Of a stretch of 64,000 nucleotides of DNA, positions 53,674 through 63,181 are shown piece after piece (position 1 is the first letter of the stretch; the number at the start of each line of letters is the position of its first letter). Below the pieces are notes generated by a model. The model was not told where the DNA came from and ran no database searches. It was given only the letters and a program-made list of their open reading frames with translations. The position numbers and the translations under genes were made by a program. The stretch lies in NCBI GenBank assembly GCA_024867545.1, contig JANFNE010000007.1:1-64000 (forward strand). Reading direction: 5' to 3'. Origin of the DNA: Phytopythium helicoides (Eukaryota > Oomycota > Peronosporomycetes > Pythiales > Pythiaceae).

Positions 53674-56154
53674 ATGGCGAGCCAACCGGCGCTCGCGGCG
53701 GGCGACGGCGGCGGCGGCAACGCTCCAGGCGCGGCCGCGCGCGCGATCGCGGCCGCCAACGCCGCCAACGGACCGAAGACGAGCCCGTTCCCCATGCAGG
53801 CGAGCGCGGCGACGCGGGGCCGCGGCAAGCGGCTGACGGACATGGAGCGCATGGAGATCATCACGCGGCTGGAGGACAAGGCGGCGCCGCTGTCGCGCGC
53901 CAAGGCCGCGCGCATGTACGGCGTGACGCCCGCGGCCATCGGCAAGCTCATGAAGAACAGCCACAACGTCAAGAAGCGGTACCTGGACGCGGGCTCGGAC
54001 GCGGGCAACGCGCGAGACAAGCGCCAGCGCGGAGGCTTCGTCAAGAACGTCAGCTTCGAGGACGAGCTGTACAAGTGGATTTGCTCGGTGCGCGCGCGAA
54101 ACATCCCGCTGCTCGTCGCGCACGTGCAGCAGAAGGCCAAGCTGCTCGCCAAGGAGCACACCATGAGCGACTCGTTCAAGGCATCCAACGGATGGTACTA
54201 CCGCTTCTGCTCGCGATACGGGCTCACGCCGTCCTCTCTCCATGCGTCTGCTAGAGGGCACAACGTCTCGGGAGAAGCGGTGGCAGCGTTGTCGGGGCAC
54301 AGCTCGGCCTCCGGTCGGCCAGATTCGAACATTGTATCTGAGTCACGGCAGGAGGCGAAACCCTTTGCGCGCGATCTAGCGGAAGAGCACGCTAGGAGGC
54401 TGAAAGAAGTTCAAGCTCGCGTTGCAGAGTACTCTCCCGAGTTTGTTTACAACATGAGCGAGGCGCGTGTGTTTTACCAGCTACTCCCGAGTCACATCCG
54501 CCCACCACCGGCTGTGAACGATCACTCCAGCTCAATGCCTGTACCAAGAAGTTCTCCTGGAACGCCGTCAGTTGCACCAGGAAAACAATCTATTTCGAGC
54601 GCTAGGCATCGCAGTGGTATCTCGTCCACCCCGTCAAGTGGCTCCAATTCGTCCGATGATGTTGGTGTGATCGAAAGAGTGCTCATTCTGGTTTGTTCCA
54701 ACGCGACTGGGTCACACAAAATCCCGTTACTCGTTGTCGGAAAAGACCCAGCCCCTGCAAGTTTGCGCTCATCTAATGCTTCAGGATCGAACTATGGAAC
54801 TCCTCTTGACGTGGCCTCCCAGTATTTTAGCCAGCGCGAGGTCTGGTGCGACCGTCACACATTCACGCATTGGTGCTACAATGTGTTTTTACCTGCAATC
54901 CGCCAGCGAACTGGGCGACCTGTGCTGCTTTTGATTGAGAACCCAGGAAATCACTTGGACCCCTTCGAACAGGAAAACGTGCGCACGATGTTTATTCCGA
55001 CGAGCGCTCAAGTGACCACCAAACCTATCAACTCGGAAAGCCCAACAGGTGCACACCAAGAAGAGTCTCCTCTCTCTGTCTCGATGCCGGTATCGAAACA
55101 GCCGTTGCAGTGCGGAGTCATTCGGGATCTGAAACGGCGCTACAAGATTTCTTTGTTCCAAGCCATGTTGTCTTTCCTCGAACGCCCAGACGACGAAAAG
55201 TTCAGGTTGATGCAGCGTGCAATGAAGAAGCCTCCGGGAACTGCGGGTGTAGCTTTTGGTCGTGTCCCTCATATTTACGATGCGATTCGCCTGCTGGAAG
55301 AGTCGTGGGATGCCATTCCGTCCGAGATGGTTCGTGATTGTTGGAGAAAGTCCCAGCTGCTGGCACATGTGGTACCACCACCCTCGCCTCGCCCCTTATC
55401 GTATGAACTAGAGATTAGTGACGAGCTTGTGGTGCTTGAGCTCTGCTCCATGCTGCGCAATGTGACTGTGGTGGACGACATGAATGGTCTTGGCAAGGAA
55501 CTGCGACAGTGGATGAGTGCCGACGACGACAATAGCGACAGGATGCAGCAGGAGCTGCTGCATGACCTTCAGAAGATACTGCACGAGGAGGAACAGAATG
55601 GTGACACACCAGCAGCTCACGCTGCACTACAAGCGCAACAAGAGTATCCAGCTGCTGGTCAGTTCCAGAACAGTTCTCGCAGCTCATCCGACGGAATGAA
55701 CCTCGATAACCTCAACGTCAACGCGGCGCATAGATTAGTTGCGGCTGGGATCGACCCCGCTGCAGCTGCGCTTGCAATGGGTCTTGACTCTCAGCTCATG
55801 TATCGTGCTGAGCTTGGAAATCAAGGGCGTCCGCAGCACGTTTTGAACGGCGCTGGACCCACGTCGCTCGACCCCAACATACTGATGCGCGAGAGGCAAA
55901 AGGCCATTGCGTACGCCATGCGATCACTCGCAGCAGCTGAAGAAGCTCTTGACAGTCCGTTCGTCGCCGAATTTTTCGGCACTGCGACTAGCTCTGCGGC
56001 GATGGAGACGGTGGCGTCGGTGCTTCGTGAGCTGCGGCGAGTGCAGCGTGGCAAGCAGTCGACGCTCATGGCTGCTACAGCATCCGACTCGGCTCAGGAC
56101 GAGGACACCACCACGACCTCGGCGCACCAGTACTTTTACGGCCCACCCTCATGA
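53674..56154 (+). CDS. Pogo/Tigger (CENP-B-like) transposase-derived protein, probably domesticated
   Basis: 826 residues, single exon, no frame break. Residues about 52-100 form a psq/CENP-B type HTH (MERMEIITRLEDK, AKAARMYGVTPAAIGKLM). Residues about 125-190 form the second CENP-B HTH (LYKWICSVRARNIPLL, FKASNGWYYRFCSRYGL). A DDE_1-type core follows (VYNMSEARVFYQLLPS; ERVLILVCSNATGSHKIPLL; VLLLIENPGNH; QPLQCGVIRDLKRRYK). In active relatives the three acids sit in N-x-D-E, L-x-D-N and Q-P-L-D; here the positions read Ser262, Glu422 and Gln479, so transposition chemistry should be lost. The C-terminal 250 residues are an extra helical, Ala-rich extension. I saw no terminal inverted repeats or TA duplications at the edges. 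It probably acts as a DNA-binding host protein. Confidence 0.82.
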   Translation: MASQPALAAGDGGGGNAPGAAARAIAAANAANGPKTSPFPMQASAATRGRGKRLTDMERMEIITRLEDKAAPLSRAKAARMYGVTPAAIGKLMKNSHNVKKRYLDAGSDAGNARDKRQRGGFVKNVSFEDELYKWICSVRARNIPLLVAHVQQKAKLLAKEHTMSDSFKASNGWYYRFCSRYGLTPSSLHASARGHNVSGEAVAALSGHSSASGRPDSNIVSESRQEAKPFARDLAEEHARRLKEVQARVAEYSPEFVYNMSEARVFYQLLPSHIRPPPAVNDHSSSMPVPRSSPGTPSVAPGKQSISSARHRSGISSTPSSGSNSSDDVGVIERVLILVCSNATGSHKIPLLVVGKDPAPASLRSSNASGSNYGTPLDVASQYFSQREVWCDRHTFTHWCYNVFLPAIRQRTGRPVLLLIENPGNHLDPFEQENVRTMFIPTSAQVTTKPINSESPTGAHQEESPLSVSMPVSKQPLQCGVIRDLKRRYKISLFQAMLSFLERPDDEKFRLMQRAMKKPPGTAGVAFGRVPHIYDAIRLLEESWDAIPSEMVRDCWRKSQLLAHVVPPPSPRPLSYELEISDELVVLELCSMLRNVTVVDDMNGLGKELRQWMSADDDNSDRMQQELLHDLQKILHEEEQNGDTPAAHAALQAQQEYPAAGQFQNSSRSSSDGMNLDNLNVNAAHRLVAAGIDPAAAALAMGLDSQLMYRAELGNQGRPQHVLNGAGPTSLDPNILMRERQKAIAYAMRSLAAAEEALDSPFVAEFFGTATSSAAMETVASVLRELRRVQRGKQSTLMAATASDSAQDEDTTTTSAHQYFYGPPS

Positions 56155-56313
56155 TGGTGAGTAGCGATAGGATACAGTCGATGATGGTGTGTAAAATCTT
56201 GAAAGCATGGTGCAAGTTGAAGAAGTCGGCATGCTCTTCCCCACGACCAGCAAAACCCGCTTCAATCGCCTGTGATTGGCCAAAACTGCCGGCAATCGGC
56301 CAAAACCTCCTCA
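56155..56313. promoter_or_regulatory. Short spacer with CCAAT box and direct repeat
   Basis: 159 bp between two plus-strand genes. Inverted CCAAT (GATTGGC) at 56274-56280, and a 16-bp imperfect direct repeat with 20-bp period (56275-56290 and 56295-56310) just before the ATG. Confidence 0.5.
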
Positions 56314-59300
56314 ATGGAGAAGATGAGCGCGGCAGGTGACGCCGAGCTGCGGCGCCGCGTGCTGGCGCTCGTGCGCGCCTCGCGGCCTGGCGCCCGAGCG
56401 CGCGAGTCGCGTCTGCAGCTGTCGCTCGCGCGCTTCGCGTCCTCGTGCCGCGCCCTGGCGGCCTGCGCGAGCTGCAAGCGCGGCGCGGAGGCCGAGAGAC
56501 AGGCGGAGCAAGCGCTGTGGGCGGCGCTGGAGGAGCTGAACGCACTCGCTATGCAGGGAGAAGGCGCCGGGCGGCTGGAGCTGCCGCGGTGGGTGGCGCA
56601 GCGCATGGAGCTGGAGCCGACGCTGGAGGCGGCGAAGCGATTTCGAGAGGAAGACGAGCAGTGGAGGAGCCAATCGGGGCGGAAGCGAGCTAGGACGGAG
56701 ACGACGAAGACCGGGGGTGTTCTAGGGTCTGCTGGAGTAATTTGGTCGGATCAGGTACCGACACGAGAGGCGCTGGCGCTCGCAGATGTGATTATGATTT
56801 GTGTGCTGCACTGCTGGGCGATCGTGCGGCTGGACGCTCTGCTTGAAGTGATTGACAACCAAAAGGCGAGACTAGAGAATACGCTATCAAGAGTGCTGGC
56901 AGAAGAGTCTGTTTCATTGCCAGTTGCGCTGGGAAATCTCGCCAGTATAAAAAGTAGTGCGCACGGGGATCGGCTACATAGCGATTCGCACGAGTTGGCG
57001 AGGTGGGTTGTGAAGCAGCTAGCTCGAACCGCGTTCCTCCAGAAGACTATCGAGCAGCAGGAAGGTCATCAATATGGTCGTCTAGCAACGCATAGTGCAC
57101 TCTTAATACTGGAAGCTTTGTGTACGCCGTCGGCGCCAACATTTCAACATGTTATAACTGCCATTACCGGCGAACGACAACAACAATTCCAGACTAAGAA
57201 GAACAAGGAGACCGACGGGCTAGCTGATTTAAACGAGCCGAGGACGCCCGAGTTTTTGGCCTTCGTGAGCGGGATATTGTTTTCCTTCTTGGATAATTCA
57301 CTACCAGCAACACTTGTGGAACCAACGGCTCGTGATCATGTTTTGGAAAGCTTTCAACACGCTTTAGAACCTTCCTCCGTTATCCAGGTAAAATGCTTTC
57401 TGGGCGACGCCTATGCTCTTTCTGTTTTGTTTACCGTGTTCTAAATCTGTTAGGTACTTCGGCGACTTCTGACTCGAGATCTCCAATCAAGTGCAAGCAA
57501 TATAGGTGTGCCAAGTGATCTTGTGACCCCAATTTCACTTCGAGGGCCAACTTTCTACTTCATCTCACGCTATGCCTCAGCCAGTGTAGACTTTTCAAAT
57601 CGAGCGCTAACACTTGCTCACGAACTGGCCGAGGATGCGGTACAAAGCGGAAAAACTTGGTTCCTCGGACTTTCTCTGGAGCTGGTTGCTATCGTGGCGT
57701 CTTCACCTTTGGCAAGCTCAAGCTGCTACAATGACTGGTTTCATCTACACTTCGGCAAGGAACCGAGCAAAACCCAATCTGACGGTAACTTTAATTGTCA
57801 GAAGCGGCCGACAAATGCAAATGATAGTGTTTGCCGCCTGATTCACTCCAAGAATCATTTGCAGTCTGTTTGTCTTTTTCTCGTGGAATTTGACCGACGG
57901 AAACAATCCGACGACACTGTCATGTGGACAGCCTCTCATGTTATGACCCATTTGAGTGTATTGAAAAGCTTCAAGGTCAGAACTCTCCCGAGAACGATCT
58001 GGTCATTGATTTTTGCGCTCAAGAACGTGTTTGCTACGCTAATTTGCAGTCCAAAGGGCAGGCTGACAATCTCGATAGCCGGACTACATCTGATAAGACT
58101 TCCAGTGTTTTCTCAAGCGAAGCTCTCAACGTGGTAAAAGAGAATATCACTTATTACCGCGAACATCTCCACCTCTCGCCTCAACTCAAGCAATGGAAGA
58201 CTTTCCAATATCAAAAGTGGAAGACGGAGATCCTCCCTTGCTGTCTCAGCATATCGCTAAACGATAATGAAAGCGTTGAAGACTTGGAAGACCCGCTTTC
58301 TGGTAGTAATGTCAGTGTTGTGGACCATATCCGATTTGTCTTTGCACTTGCGAAGGCTAATATGGTGCCTGCAGAAGACTACTTTCGCTTCACGTGCTCG
58401 ATTCAAGATTGGATTGACTTGACACGCGAATCCATTAGCAAGGATATGCAGTCAGCGCGGCAACGGACTTTCGTATCTAGCCTAAACCACTCGATTAGGT
58501 CTCTACGAAATATCTGCAAACGGGCCAATGCAGCAAAAATCGAGAGCAGCGACAAAATCATCTTGGAAACTGTGAAGTCTATTTCAGAGGCGCTCTTTGC
58601 TTACATTGACTCCCGAGCTGGCTCTTACCAGCATGGAAATCGAGCTGACGAAGAATCAAGGCAGGCTCAGCTCACTCTTGTATGGCAATATGGTTTCATC
58701 GAAGTATTGGATGCATTGGGTCCTGAACATCTGGAAACGTATTATCGTTATCAGATCTCACTTTTGACCCAATTGCATCAGACCCAATCGTCTTGGCCCA
58801 TTCTAAGCGAAATGAGTGATTTGGCGCTGTCATTTCAGCCTAAGGACGGACACAGTGTTAAGTGGATGGCTTCGTTCGCTGGTGTTGCCGCGGTGATGTG
58901 CTCCAGAATCAATCGATCGCAAACATCCATATTGGGAAAAGCTGTGAGCAACTTCAGCTTCATCTCGGAAGATTGTGTCTGGCCGAAGCAAGATCTAGTC
59001 CTCCGGGGATACACTATTTTTTCGACGCTTTTGCTGGCGTTCCATGTGATAGACGAGGATGTAAATGGTCATGAAACTGTTCTCATGGCATTTCCGCCAG
59101 CCGTACGCAACTTCGGTGCGTGGTGCATATATTTTTGCTGCGCTGACGTATCAGATCAAGTTGAACACCATATGCACGTCAGCGGTCTCAACAGAGGAAG
59201 ATATGCACCCTGGCTGCTAAGCTTGCAACGGTCTCTTCGTCACACCAAATGGCTCTTGTGGAGTCAAGAGCGACTAAAAAGACTAGAAAATGCCGAAAAT

Positions 59301-60968
59301 GTGCTAGACTTCGAATTTAAGTACCGGTGGGTTTTGACAGATGCATTCAACGAGATCTCGGGCAATGAAAAAGTCACTCGACAGAGACCAACTATGACTG
59401 CAAGACTGAGTCAAGCACTGAAGATTATTGATGAAGCCATCCCATACAGACGCCCGCTGGAGTGGTGTCAAGTATTGCTTGACATGCTGTTTGGTGTAGC
59501 CGTACAGCACCACGATGATGAGCAGAAAAGACTCTCATCAGTCGAGATTGAGAGCAGCTTAGAGTTGGTTCTACTGCTGCTCAATACTCTCATCTCCCGA
59601 GTCGACGCGATGGCGGAGCTTGCTTTATCTGAAGTCAGCTTGCAACATATCTGGCTTTTACTGACAATTGACAAGTTAACAACGTTGGGGAGAAACAGAA
59701 GCTATGTCAAAAGCAGAGTATATCGAGCAAGTGAAGAGGCGTCAAGAATTCTTTTTCGCCACAGGACGATGACATGTATACGACTTCCCCTGTTTGAGGG
59801 AACAGACAAGAATCCTCTTCTCGACCTGCTTCGACTGGTATCGAGTGATTTGCAGACCCACACTGTGACTTTTGTCGGGAGAGGTTTTATTCAGCAACTA
59901 TACGGCTTGCTGAAGGTGCAACATCTTGAAGGTTTCCGGGGAATTAGTGAAATTGATCTGCCGATCCCTCTACTAGTGGAATGGGGTTTAGAGGAGCCTG
60001 AAGCGCGAACGATTCCTTTGGAGGTGCAATTTGCCGGTGGAGCGACCAATAATGTTAAATTGCTGAACCTAGTCGGTTGGATTGGAAAGATGTCAAGAGC
60101 GATGCTTTCTGCTAGGCCGCTAAGTGAGACCGGACAGGGTCAAAGTGCACCAGACGTCTCTCAAGTATTTGATTCCTCTCAAGACGCTTTGAAATACTTG
60201 ATCAAAGCAACGGAATATATTCTTTCGACCAAAAACTTAATCAAGCAGTCGGGTTCAAGTGTTGTCGAAACTTCCGTTTTACGACGGATAGTTGAGCTGG
60301 TGCTCGATGCAAGGACTACAACGGAGTTTGATGTACCCTCTTTCAGCCTCTGCCTACCTCAAAGCATCCACAACGACGCAGCAAACTCAACCGTAATCGA
60401 AATGGTTCCATGGCTGGCTGAGCAATGGACTGAAGTGACAGCAGGAAACCGCAAGGTGTCTACACCTATCCCTCGAACACATGACGCCGCTACGAAGCAT
60501 GTTTATTACCAACGTTTTATTCAGCTCGCGGTGGCAATTCTGTGCGCACGTTCAGCCCAGGCATCCAACAAACTGCTCGACCTCTTGGATTCTAATGCTG
60601 AGAAGTATAGAGTGTTTGCTGTCTTCGTGATTTCGACCGCTTGCGAAGCAGGCCAGCTTGACGTCATTTTATCGCACAGTGGTTCAAGATGGGTGAGCTC
60701 ATTTCTTCAAGTGGCTCTTGACACTGTCGAGCCCCGGCTGGTTAGCCTGCATGCTGCGTTGAGAGGTTTAGCATTGGAGTCGGTACTTGCAGGAGCGGCC
60801 TCTTTCAGAGCGCGTGTAAAGTATCTCTCAGTGCAAATTCTTGAACATGGTGCCGAACGCCGCATCGCTTTGCAATGCTCGCAGCTCAAAGGTCGATTAA
60901 TTGCACAATGGCCTGACCTGAAAGCACTGGTGGAACAACTATCGGTGTTGAGTAGGGATGATCTATGA
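56314..60968 (+). CDS. Large alpha-helical protein, possible FANCA homologue
   Basis: Start MEKMSAAGDAELRRRV; one intron (57388-57453, 66 bp, joins SSVIQ to VLRRLLTRDL) and one frame shift near 57950; about 1,525 residues. From 57924 a single unbroken frame of 1,014 codons runs to the stop. The whole protein looks like helical repeats without low complexity. The stretch TEILPCCLSISLNDN...VVDHIRFVFALAKANMVPAEDYFRFTC has the pattern (LP-x2-L, then a helix, then A-x2-IP-x3-Y-x3-C) I associate with the conserved core of Fanconi anaemia protein FANCA, part of the interstrand-crosslink repair complex. Length is near that of human FANCA (1,455). This rests on pattern only; another solenoid protein is possible. 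Confidence 0.6.
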
Positions 60969-60969
60969 A

Positions 60970-62363
60970 CTACAATATAGCGCACGTGCCACGAGATGTG
61001 TCACGAGATCCTCGAAAAGATTTCCGCATCGGTTTAACAGCACCAACGCTGCCATTAGGCGGATGCCAGGTGTGTCGCCGAGGCTCCATGTGTTCGTAGC
61101 TTTGCATTCTGGTGGCACTTTCTGACTCATATGTGACGCTAGCGGTTGTTGCTCCTTTTTCAAGGCGACGCGCCGTTTCCTTGAACTCCACCTTAAACTG
61201 CGAAGACAGTCGAGGTTGTACCTCCATGACCCACTTCCAATACTTTTCCTCTTCTTTACCTGAGTGAGTAAGAATGAGGCAAATATCAGCCATGCAGACA
61301 GGGCATGTGCTGCATGAAACAAAAATGTAAGTTTATCTACGCTGCATATGTGAGATGAGAAAGCAGCACGCACCACCAGTTCGAAGGGTTTGTTCGATCG
61401 GCTGATATCCGATGAGAGTTGATGCAATCGTCGCAAACACTTCTATGCTGACACGGGAAGAAGACAGAAGAGGGGCGAGCACGTCGACAAATCACACACT
61501 TCGTGTCTCGAGGATACGATCCGTCTGGGCAACGAGTGAACGGTCGAAGCATATTGAACTCTCGAACTAGCTGATCATAGTTCTTTGTCAGCTCAGTTGC
61601 TTTAGCAGGCTGCAGCGACATGGACCGCTTGCGTTGAATGCGAGGTGGCTTGATTTGGCCACCTTCCACGGTTGCTCGACGAAGTGACTTGAGCGGCACC
61701 TTAGGCTGCTCTTCGGACTGAGCGGAAGGTTGCGATTGAGGTTCTGTCGCCTCAGGTGCAACGGCTCCAGGGATCGTAGAAGAGTTGGCGGGGTTCGCGC
61801 CTGCCTCAGTTTGAGCTGTGCCGTCAAAAGCAGCCGCCAGCATGATCTCAGAGTTATTGCCGGCAATCACTGCTCCATTCGACGCCTCAGTAGGCTCAGC
61901 GGCCTTCAGTTTGATGATATTTCGCTGGCTTCCGGCAATAGGCTGTAGCGTTTGTGCACGCGGCGGGAATGCGACTCCACAGTTACTGTTGCTGTTCACA
62001 CTTGTCATCACGAGGCGTTCGAGCGTCGAGGACCCTGAGGCTTTCGAAGGTGACTCATTCGCTGCAGGATTGTGGGACTCGGCGTTGCCGCCAATGTGAT
62101 CGGTCGCAATAGGCAGCACTGTGGCGCTCGAGACCTGGTATTTGTGCATCCTTTGTTACTTTCAGAAATGACGGAGTGCGAGGCTTGCTCAGCACGGCAC
62201 GTTCATGAACTGTCAGCGCGATGCTTGAGGAAAATTGGACTGGTAACGTCACGTCGAGGTTTTGTTGGGTCGCAGCCGCTCTCGCAGTCGGCCTCGACCG
62301 ACTTGCCCTTGCAGCCAAGTACACTTGAGCTACGGGGAGTGTAGGTCTGCGGTATGCACTCAC
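60970..62363 (-). CDS. RING-finger protein, probable E3 ubiquitin ligase (one frame break)
   Basis: A disordered N-terminus of about 250 residues leads to a C3HC4 RING: CVICRRARPSSVFFPCQHRS, VCDDCINSH and, across a 63-bp intron (61310-61372), NWCTCPVCMADICLI. The helical C-terminus includes EVQPRLSSQFKVEFKETARR. RING domains recruit ubiquitin-charged E2 enzymes; the substrate is unknown. The main frame begins at MHKYQVSSATVLPIATD (62149), but TPSFLKVTKDAQIPG directly upstream in another frame looks coding, with MSAYRRPTLPVAQVY at 62363 as its start, so I give the longer span. Its stop (60970-60972) lies one base from the stop of the neighbouring gene on the other strand. Confidence 0.78.
61310..61372 (-). 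other. Intron of the RING gene
   Basis: 63 bp, gtgcgt...atgcag on the minus strand, phase 2 (codon tg|c). Splicing supplies the last zinc ligands (CPVC) of the RING. Confidence 0.85.
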
Positions 62364-63181
62364 TGCGTGGCTTTACGCCACCTGCTGCCCGCAGATTTGG
62401 TCGGATCAGACGAGGAAGCCGCTGCACAAATAAACGAAGCAGGGAACACTCTCGAAATCGCTGGCATGGCGCCCTTTTGCACAGGAGTCAATGTATTTCA
62501 AGACGCGGTTGCCGGCTATTCTGAGGAAGTGCGGGCTGTCAGTTGGTGTGTTGTTTTCGAGTCTTCAGTTTCCGGTCGATGCGGTTTCTTTGAGTTGCTG
62601 GTGGCGGATCGATCGCAGCGAAGCGCTAATCTGGGCAGCCATGGAGCTCGAAAACAGCTCTAACAGTCCGTTTTTGAGCGCCTTGGCTGCTTGGAAGCGC
62701 AAAGATATTGCCGCAACACTGTCGCACTGACTCGAGAACGCTGTACTGCAATAGCATAGCTCCCAGCCATTTGGAAGCACAACCAACCTGCTGCAAGCTC
62801 CGAGAGCTCAAGTGAGTCTCCACGAATAGCCACCGCCCACGAACCCAGTTCGTTGCTCATCGTCTCGCGCAGCCATTTTCGGATGATTATACAAGTTCAC
62901 CTCGTTGAGCGAGCGAAAGCAGTTACCGAAGACGAGGCAGCAAGTCATCCTCCTCGCCCCAAGCCTCATCGAAGCCTCATCGAAGTCGCAAATGTAGCCA
63001 TTCGCTAATGCGTCACAGTCTATATCAGTTCTTCATCATCCCATCACATACATATCCCCTTTCCACCAATGATTTAGACGACAGACAGCCACTGCCATCG
63101 ACTCGATCGCCGGAGCTCTTCGCCTGGCATACAATCGCCAAGAAAGCCCGCCGCTGCTAGACGTGCGGACGCGAGGCGACC
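62364..63181. other. Divergent intergenic region, no gene supported
   Basis: About 820 bp. ORFs under 135 codons only, none with a domain. CCAAT at 63066-63070 lies about 115 bp upstream of the next ATG. Confidence 0.5.

Noticed and set aside
53578..56313. Terminal inverted repeats and TA duplication of an active pogo element
   Set aside because: I compared the flanks of the transposase-derived gene by eye and found no matching inverted ends; neighbours start within 100-160 bp.
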